This document shows, in pieces, positions 59,091 through 64,000 of a stretch of 64,000 bases of DNA. Origin of the DNA: Codonopsis lanceolata (taxonomy: Eukaryota > Streptophyta > Magnoliopsida > Asterales > Campanulaceae); the NCBI GenBank assembly GCA_013146195.2, contig CM028378.1, positions 80,224,295-80,288,294 on the forward strand, read 5' to 3'. Made by a program: the position numbers and the translations under genes. Numbering within the stretch: position 1 is the stretch's first letter; the number at the start of each line of letters is the position of its first letter. The notes beneath the pieces were generated by a model. The model saw only the letters and a program-made list of their open reading frames with translations. It made no database searches and was not told the origin of the DNA.

Positions 59091-60140
59091 CATGTAGCAA
59101 CCTGTTTGTCTTCTATGTCTTCAGCCAACATACCCTTTTGTTTTTGAAATTTTCTAAATGAGGGTTTTCAGTATGCTTCAAATTTTGGCTTAGGACATTT
59201 TGAGGCAAAATGACCAGGTTTTCTACAGTTGTAACACACAAGCTCTTCCTTAGATGAGCTTTCACCATTCTTCCTAAAAGGTTGTTGGTGTGTGTTCTTC
59301 CTTCCATATTTTGCAAATTTTTGAAAACGTTTTACAAACATGGCAAATTGTTCATCAGATAGAAAATCATTTTCACAGAAGAAGTGGAAGGTTTGGTTTC
59401 AACAAGGATTTCTTCTTGGACCATGGTCGCAAAGACACGCTCGAACTGCTTGTCTTGCTCTAGAGCTTGATTAACTTCAAGTTCATAAACCTTCAAACTT
59501 GCGTAGAGACTACGAAGAGTCATCTCGTTTAAGTTCTTGGATTCTTTCATAGCCGTGGTCTTAACATGCCATAAGCTACCTAGAGAGCCTAAAAACCTCA
59601 TGTTCATTTCCTTTTTGTCATAAGTTTTACCAAGAGAAAAGCAACTATTAATTACCTCACTGAAGCGATCGTATGCTTGTCTCAAGGTTTTCTTAGGATC
59701 CTTTTTTAAAGAATCAAACCGGCTGGATGTATGTATTTTTTTCTCGTTATCTCTTGTGTCTTGGTCTCCTTCCAAGTATTCCACAAGAGCTTCCCACATC
59801 TCTTTGCAGCTTGTACATCGAATCACTTGCCTTTGGTATGTGCTTGTGTCAGAGAGTCGGTGATTATGTTGATTGCTTTTGTCAAGCTCTACCAAATTTT
59901 CTATCATCCTCGTCCATTCAGATTCTTCTTTAGGTACTTCTACAGATTCCCAAAGAATGGAGGCTAGAAGATTTGCCTTCATTGGTACATGTTGACTGCT
60001 GAACACATTTCCATAATATGTTGTCAATAGAGTTCATAAATCTCATTACTTTATCCTTCCATACATCAAAATGTCCTTCGTCCAATATTGGGACGTGGTT
60101 AGCATTAGATGTAGGCAAAGATGTAGTGTGTTTGTGCCAT
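59091..60140 (-). pseudogene. SIRE 2 gag (UBN2-type) with CCHC zinc knuckle
   Basis: The N-terminal part is seen in frame 60118-59930 (VPILDEGHFDVWKDKVMRFM). After a shift the 231-codon frame 60027-59332 contains EMWEALVEYLEGDQDTRD, KKTLRQAYDRFSEVINSCFS, YDKKEMNMRFLGSLGSLW and MTLRSLYASLKVYELEV. This is the Copia gag (UBN2) pattern of a helical capsid-like domain. A zinc knuckle CYNCRKPGHFASKC (C-x2-C-x4-H-x4-C, all ligands present) is encoded at about 59195-59237 in another frame. Gag should coat the element's RNA in cytoplasmic particles; this copy cannot make an intact protein as sequenced. Confidence 0.85.
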
Positions 60141-60194
60141 TATATCGTATTCTCAAGAGTTTAATCTTGGAAAAACTTGTTTTCAAAGAGTAAG

Positions 60195-60205
60195 GCTCGA
60201 TACCA
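60195..60205 (-). other. Primer-binding site of SIRE 2, one base short
   Basis: The minus strand reads ATTGGTATCGAGCC directly after the LTR. Canonical copia elements have TGGTATCAGAGC. The missing A gives the same variant as in element F (11488-11498). Confidence 0.8.
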
Positions 60206-60207
60206 AT

Positions 60208-61472
60208 TAGGTCCCAATGGGCACAATAATAAGCTAGAAGGGGGTTGAATAGCTTATTAAACACTTAAAACTTTTAGTTAAATACTTTGAAAGATACTTG
60301 CAATCTATTGAAAAGATTCAAGTAGCGGAAGACCTTCAAAGTAGTTGTTCTAGGTCTGCCGATAAGGACTACCGGTAGACCTTTACAAGTTACTTAAGTT
60401 CTGTGTAAATGGATAAAGATAATCACAAGAAAGAACAGATCAAATGACGACAAACAAATATGAAACAACACAAAGTATTTTGGGATGGTTCACACTATAA
60501 AGAGTGCTACGCCCACCACCAAGGCGCCAACCTTGGATTTAAATAGTGCACTATGTTTTCCACTAGATCAATTACAAAGAATATCTCTAATGGATCGTGT
60601 ACAAAATATTGACTTGTGTTTGTCTAGGGAATTAAATATCTGTAAATACAAGATATTTAATTGCAAGTGTATATAGTTAATGAAAGTAAACAACAAGAAG
60701 ATAAAACAATAAGTGTTGATGAGAAGCCTTCTTGTTGTTGACGAGGACTTCTAGATCTCGTTTAGGATCTCTTGATTGCACCGAGTCAGTAAGACTTGGA
60801 GTTATGGAGTTTCGTAGCAATCCTTTAGTGTTCGATTGATTCTGCATAAGATATGTGTTCCAGTCTTCAATGACAGCATTTATAGTAGGTGCACTTCAAA
60901 AGATCCGTTGGAGAAGACGAATACTTCAACAGCTCTTTTCATCAATGCATTAAATGCATGTGGCTTTCAGTCAAAGATTTTCGTCTTCACAGATATCTAG
61001 AGCAGAGAATGATTTCTGAGATCTTCAAAAAGGTGGGCGATTTAGGTGTCAGATCTGAGAGTTGTTAGAGAAACTAGGGGACACCGCCTCGCTTTCATCT
61101 TTCGCTCAGACGAAAAGTCTTCCCTCGCTTTTGAAAGGTTGCTTTCGGCGGCTTGATATGTCGTGGAATGTCTTGGATTAGTTCAAACAATGATTAGGAT
61201 AAGTTTGAATTAATCCAATTAATCTTTGCTGGATAGGACACGTCATAGAAGATTAGGTGGACACGAGGTCTACTGTTTGTGGGCGATAGGCATGTCTTCC
61301 GATAAAGCTTGTGGAGAGGTCTTCCGCTGAACCTGTGAAGTCCTATAAAACTATACAAGGCAAAGTTCTATACACAGTTGCCACGCTAATCGATACGCAG
61401 CCCGATTAGCCACTGAAGTACAAAACTAATGTAATGAATTGAGCAGATATAAATCTAATATACGAATCAACA
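60208..61472 (-). mobile_element. 5' LTR of SIRE 2
   Basis: 1265 bp, about 93-95% alike by eye to the solo LTR at 677-1950. The right border gaatcaaca ends at 61472, followed by tatat, the expected TSD. At the PBS side the terminal CA expected from the solo copy is missing (gggaccta|attggtatc on the minus strand). Differences from the solo copy cluster at CAG/CTG positions. A matching 3' LTR is not in the window. Confidence 0.85.
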
Positions 61473-62257
61473 TATATAACAGTATTTTTGAGTTTTAATA
61501 AAAGTTTAACGCTTTCCATCCAAAAAATTGCATGGAGTGATGAGCGTGCGATATAAAGCCAAGTACAATGACAAAATAAAAAAAAAAATAATAGTATAAT
61601 TAGCGTATTGAATAAAGTGTGAAAGTATGGTGAACAAATTGCGATTTAAGCCGTCAAATTTCATCATTATGCTTGTAGATTTGGTAATTTATTACTATGC
61701 ATTAGTTGGTTTTGGATTTCTATGATACACGAACCATTTAAGCCCTTAGGATATAAATCATATAACTCTAGACATTTATTTCAAAAACGGTTAAATTAAC
61801 CAAATCTATTCAAATTCTGTTATTTCAATTTTATTCAAGAATGTAAATTTTAATTTATATGCTGTTAAGTCATCGAAATTATGCACCCATTGTGTTATAA
61901 TTGTCAAATTATAAATTATATGCATTATCATGAAATAAACTAAATGTGTTTTCATATTCGATGGACTCATTTTAAAGTCAATTTTAACAACTCTTTATAT
62001 TATAAGAGAGGAAATGTGTTCAATGCATTTGCTCGATATTACAATAAAAAATGTTTCAATTCCTTAAACAAAAAAATGCAATTAAACAAAATAAAAGTGT
62101 TGCCATTTTTAGAAAGTGAATTCTGGCGGAAACTTTCTAAAAATCGCACCTCTCTTTTTATATATTTTGGGGTTCAAACAGGTTAATGTTAAGTAGGCTT
62201 TCAAAATTACTTATCAACATATCTAATATATTCTTCACTATGAAAATATATTTGCAG
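61473..62257. other. AT-rich non-coding flank
   Basis: I see no coding or mobile-element signature. The SIRE 2 TSD candidate tatat is at 61473-61477. The open frame at 61944-62186 has no recognisable features. A possible intron (gt at about 62181, tttgcag ending at 62257) precedes the MYB fragment. Confidence 0.5.
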
Positions 62258-62667
62258 AAAGGCGAGTGGACAGAAGATGAGGAAAAGCAACTGATTGAAA
62301 TTCATATGAAAATCTGTAGCAAATGGTCGCAAATAGCGCAGAAAATGTCTGGTAGGAGCGAAAACACTACGAAGAGAAAGTGTAACAAGCTCTTACAAGA
62401 TTATATAAAACTTCTGAAGCTGCTGAAAAGGAAGACGCAGTTCAGGAGGCTGTGGTTAGCGTTTCTCCTTATATACCTCGTAGCTTGGTGGTTGACGGTG
62501 AGAGCCGTTTAGAGGTTGATCGCCAGACCATCTTCCGTTCGAGTACTCTGTCAGAGTTCGATGTAGAAAGAGAAATGGATTTTATAGGATGTTGTATGAA
62601 GGATATCCCTGATCGAGCTAATTTCATTTGTGATGTTTTTGGATGGTTTTTTAACTCAGATGTATAG
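62258..62667 (+). pseudogene. MYB R3-repeat gene fragment (MYB98/MYB64-like), damaged
   Basis: After a 3' splice-site-like tttgcag the frame reads KGEWTEDEEKQLIEIHMKI, KWSQIAQKMSGRSENT. This is the first two helices of an R2R3-MYB R3 repeat, with regularly spaced Trp residues. The recognition-helix sequence expected next (I-K-N-H-W-N-A) is missing; the frame jumps to TKRKCNKLLQDYIKLL, which fits the segment just after R3 in the MYB98/64/119 group. Soon afterwards (~62410) a 1-nt shift leads to a second frame (EDAVQEAVVSVSPY ... ending at 62667) that continues acidic C-terminal sequence. No R2 repeat is found upstream. It is either a captured or decayed fragment; a working gene is unlikely because the DNA-contacting helix is lost. 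Confidence 0.65.
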
Positions 62668-62779
62668 TTTTTATGGTGGATTTAGTTTTAGAGTTACCAA
62701 GAAATTTCTGACAAGCTAGAGTAGGAATGCCACTTTTAGTAGGTCATTAGTAAATAAAATGACGCTTTCATATGTTTAT

Positions 62780-62975
62780 TTTTTAAAGTGGACTCTTTAA
62801 GTAAACATACCAGTATTAAAAATAGTGAACTTTTTGCCCGGAATGAAGTTTTGAAAATAGACTCTTTAAGTGAAATATATCAATATGAAATAGTGGACTC
62901 TTTGCCCGTAATGAAGTTTTGAAAGTGAACTTATTAAGTAAAACATATCGATATGAAATATTGGACTCTTGCATA
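62780..62975 (+). repeat. Three-copy ~68-bp tandem repeat
   Basis: The phrase gactctttaagtaaa recurs at 62791, 62860 and 62927 (spacings 69 and 67). Each is followed by acatatcgatatgaaatag and ggactctttgcccggaatg-like sequence. Copies are moderately diverged. Confidence 0.8.
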
Positions 62976-63300
62976 AATTTTATGTAGCATATCGCCTCAA
63001 CTATACCGAGTCATTTGTGGTGCTTCTAAGGAGCCATGGAGACTTCATGCATGGAAACAATTGCCGAGGAAAAGTTTTTTAACTTGTTCAAGGTTTTAAA
63101 AATTGAAAATTGTTTCGATTATCCTTACTCCAATGTTGTTATTAAAATTATGAATATTAGCATTAAAAAAGCATTATTTTTCCTTATTGTTTTTGTTGTT
63201 GTTTGGATGAAATAGATATTTACTTGACAACCGTAGATGAGTTATGAAGAATATCTAGAAGCCTCAACTCAGTTAAAACATTTCTCGTATACATACATAC
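62976..63300. other. AT-rich non-coding stretch
   Basis: No frames, repeats or element ends were recognised here. Confidence 0.5.
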
Positions 63301-63475
63301 TAGAGGTGGCAAATTGGCGGGCGTGGGCGGGCCTAAATAGGCGGCGGACTCAAATGGGTGGACAAGTAAGTGTCCATTTAATAATATGAACATATATGGG
63401 CGGGCACTAAATGGGCATGGGCGCCCATTTACTCATTAACATGTATTTATCAAGTAAATACAAAAAAATATAAAA
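63301..63475. mobile_element. Terminus of a hAT-like element
   Basis: tagaggtggcaaattggcgg followed by GC-rich gcgtgggcgggcc runs resembles hAT ends of the type [CT]AGGGGTGGCAA with subterminal cgggc repeats. A catacata candidate flank precedes it. The other end and an 8-bp TSD were not found. Confidence 0.4.
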
Positions 63476-63519
63476 AAATAATTTTCTTTTACAAAAAATT
63501 ATCAAAAGTTACAACTAGC

Positions 63520-63522
<3 letters not shown>

Positions 63523-63576
<54 letters not shown>
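63523..63576. repeat. (AT)n microsatellite
   Basis: An uninterrupted run of about 27 AT units. Its length is likely variable and error-prone. Confidence 0.95.
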
Positions 63577-63579
<3 letters not shown>

Positions 63580-64000
63580 TACAAGCACAATAATTGGAAA
63601 AGACCAACATTTTTTGTAACGTTTTAACCTCTGTCACCATTACCAATGCAACCAAATTTCTAAAAAGAACTCAAAAACTTTACATGACATGTTAGTGTTG
63701 GTAGAACTACTAATAGTATCAAAACAATAACATATTTTCACTTTTCTCGTATGTTAATTGAAATAAAATACTCCCTTAGTTCCTTAATTTTTACGTGAAA
63801 TCGATTGTTTTTAAATGAAAATCTGATATATATTTTTTTTCATAACTAAAAAAAATACATAATTGACCATATATAAAAAGTAATATGATATCAAAAAAAA
63901 TTATATAAAAAAATGGGTCAATTTTTTATTTTTAAAAAATAACGGTTACTCTCACCATTGCTGACTATTTATTTGGTTCTAAAAACCAAACCCGAAGAAC
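63577..64000. other. AT-rich non-coding stretch at the window end
   Basis: No coding or element signature. It contains several A/T homopolymer runs (for example around 63830-63900). Confidence 0.5.

Noticed and set aside
1..64000. tRNA, rRNA or CRISPR-like arrays
   Set aside because: None seen; the tandem repeats present lack the spacing and spacer diversity of CRISPR, and the genome is a plant's.

Overview
The window is repeat-rich, AT-rich nuclear DNA from a flowering plant, probably a eudicot. This is inferred from the element lineages present: SIRE-like and Ale-like Ty1/copia, Ty3/gypsy with very long LTRs, an L1-type LINE with a C-terminal RNase H domain, CACTA and hAT-like ends, and a plant MYB fragment. 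I see no complete host gene. Almost every base belongs to retrotransposons inserted into one another, and most could be delimited by TG...CA ends and 5-bp target-site duplications (TSDs).

Layout, left to right. 1-428: right end of a CACTA element. 429-2451: Ale-like copia pol fragment, split by a solo LTR of a SIRE-like element (677-1950, TSD gtgcc). 2452-6379: long gypsy LTR (H, minus) with a scrap of internal DNA to 6694. 6695-10376: long LTR (E, plus), cut by a 100-N gap. 10477-19691: a gypsy-like element (F) with two LTRs, a PBS, a decayed protease region and one unusual open frame (16667-18925), interrupted by long LTR G (13188-16665). 19692-~23535: long LTR I (minus, left end lost). ~23536-25005: non-coding internal remnant ending in a polypurine tract, then long LTR D (25006-29093). 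29094-48975: a minus-strand SIRE-like copia element (SIRE 1: RT/RNase H tail plus a downstream second ORF) split by LTR A (29822-34335) and LTR J (34744-46042). J itself holds LTRs L (37004-38160), B (38704-41701) and C (42033-44949). 48976-~50300: 5'-truncated LINE. 50301-53277: LTR K and non-coding internal DNA, then a second 100-N gap. 53378-61472: SIRE 2 (minus; second ORF, RT, IN, gag, PBS and 5' LTR). 61473-64000: low-copy-looking AT-rich DNA with a broken MYB R3-repeat fragment, a 68-bp tandem repeat, a hAT-like end and a long (AT)n run.

The most interesting signal is in the long gypsy LTRs (A, B, C, D, E, G, H, I, J). Each carries, downstream of its promoter/leader, a good plant 5' splice site. 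The eight whose far end is present also carry a branch-point-like sequence (ATGACTYAY), a pyrimidine tract and a 3' AG about 1.2-2.6 kb further on. The LTR therefore seems to contain its own intron. That intron holds several short inverted repeats that are more conserved than the DNA around them. Two further points stand out. The second ORF of the SIRE-like elements has its own TATA box and an ATG-only first coding exon in both copies. Both primer-binding sites in the window read TGGTATCGAGC instead of TGGTATCAGAGC, part of a wider CAG/CTG anomaly that looks like a sequencing or assembly error in DNA next to the two gaps.
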